Of a stretch of 6,695 bases of DNA, positions 6,151 through 6,695 are shown piece after piece; within the stretch, counting starts at the first letter, position 1, and each line of letters starts with the position of its first letter. The stretch is from contig JASHXW010000196.1 in the NCBI GenBank assembly GCA_030043395.1, positions 1-6,695 on the forward strand. Direction: 5' to 3'. Origin of the DNA: Streptosporangiaceae bacterium. GTDB lineage: Bacteria; Actinomycetota; Actinomycetes; Streptosporangiales; Streptosporangiaceae. The notes under the pieces are model-generated. The model had not been told where the DNA came from, made no database searches, and saw only the letters and a program-made list of their open reading frames with translations. The position numbers were made by a program, and so were the translations under genes.

Positions 6151-6695
<545 letters not shown>

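Overview
The window is high-G+C DNA with several GTG starts, compact gene packing and an actinobacterial style of TPP riboswitch. Its contents point to an actinobacterium: an Rv2175c-type DNA-binding protein, and a thiE gene divergent from thiO-thiS-thiG, which is the order of Mycobacterium tuberculosis Rv0414c-Rv0417. I cannot place it at genus level.

Layout. At the left (49-1524, +) is a phytoene-dehydrogenase/PYROXD2-like FAD oxidoreductase. It converges on a minus-strand block, and a perfect 13-bp hairpin lies between the two ends. Read in its own direction, the minus block runs: ferredoxin-reductase-like FAD/NAD oxidoreductase (4659-3460), a 171-bp gap, Rv2175c-like HTH protein (3288-2926), thiE (2892-2218), and a GNAT acetyltransferase (2169-1585) whose first 30 codons are a 15-bp tandem repeat. 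A divergent control region (about 4660-4810) separates this block from the plus-strand operon. That operon has a TPP riboswitch (4812-4905), thiO (4906-6150), thiS (6150-6350) and the first 114 codons of thiG (6353 to the right edge).

How the genes work together. ThiO (glycine oxidase) makes the dehydroglycine precursor. ThiS carries sulfur as a C-terminal thiocarboxylate. ThiG builds the thiazole phosphate from deoxyxylulose phosphate. ThiE couples thiazole phosphate to the pyrimidine to give thiamine phosphate. The riboswitch shuts down thiO-thiS-thiG when TPP is plentiful; its P1 stem ends exactly at the thiO start codon and it contains the Shine-Dalgarno, so it can act without a separate expression platform. 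No TPP aptamer was seen on the minus strand, so thiE is probably controlled differently. The roles of the ferredoxin-reductase-like protein and the Rv2175c-like protein in this locus are unknown.

Most of the window is a recognisable thiamine locus rather than a new system. The points most worth a second look are the riboswitch and start-codon geometry (which also corrects the thiO start), the repeat-encoded N-terminus of the acetyltransferase, and an Rv2175c homologue that lacks the N-terminal threonine described as the kinase target in M. tuberculosis.
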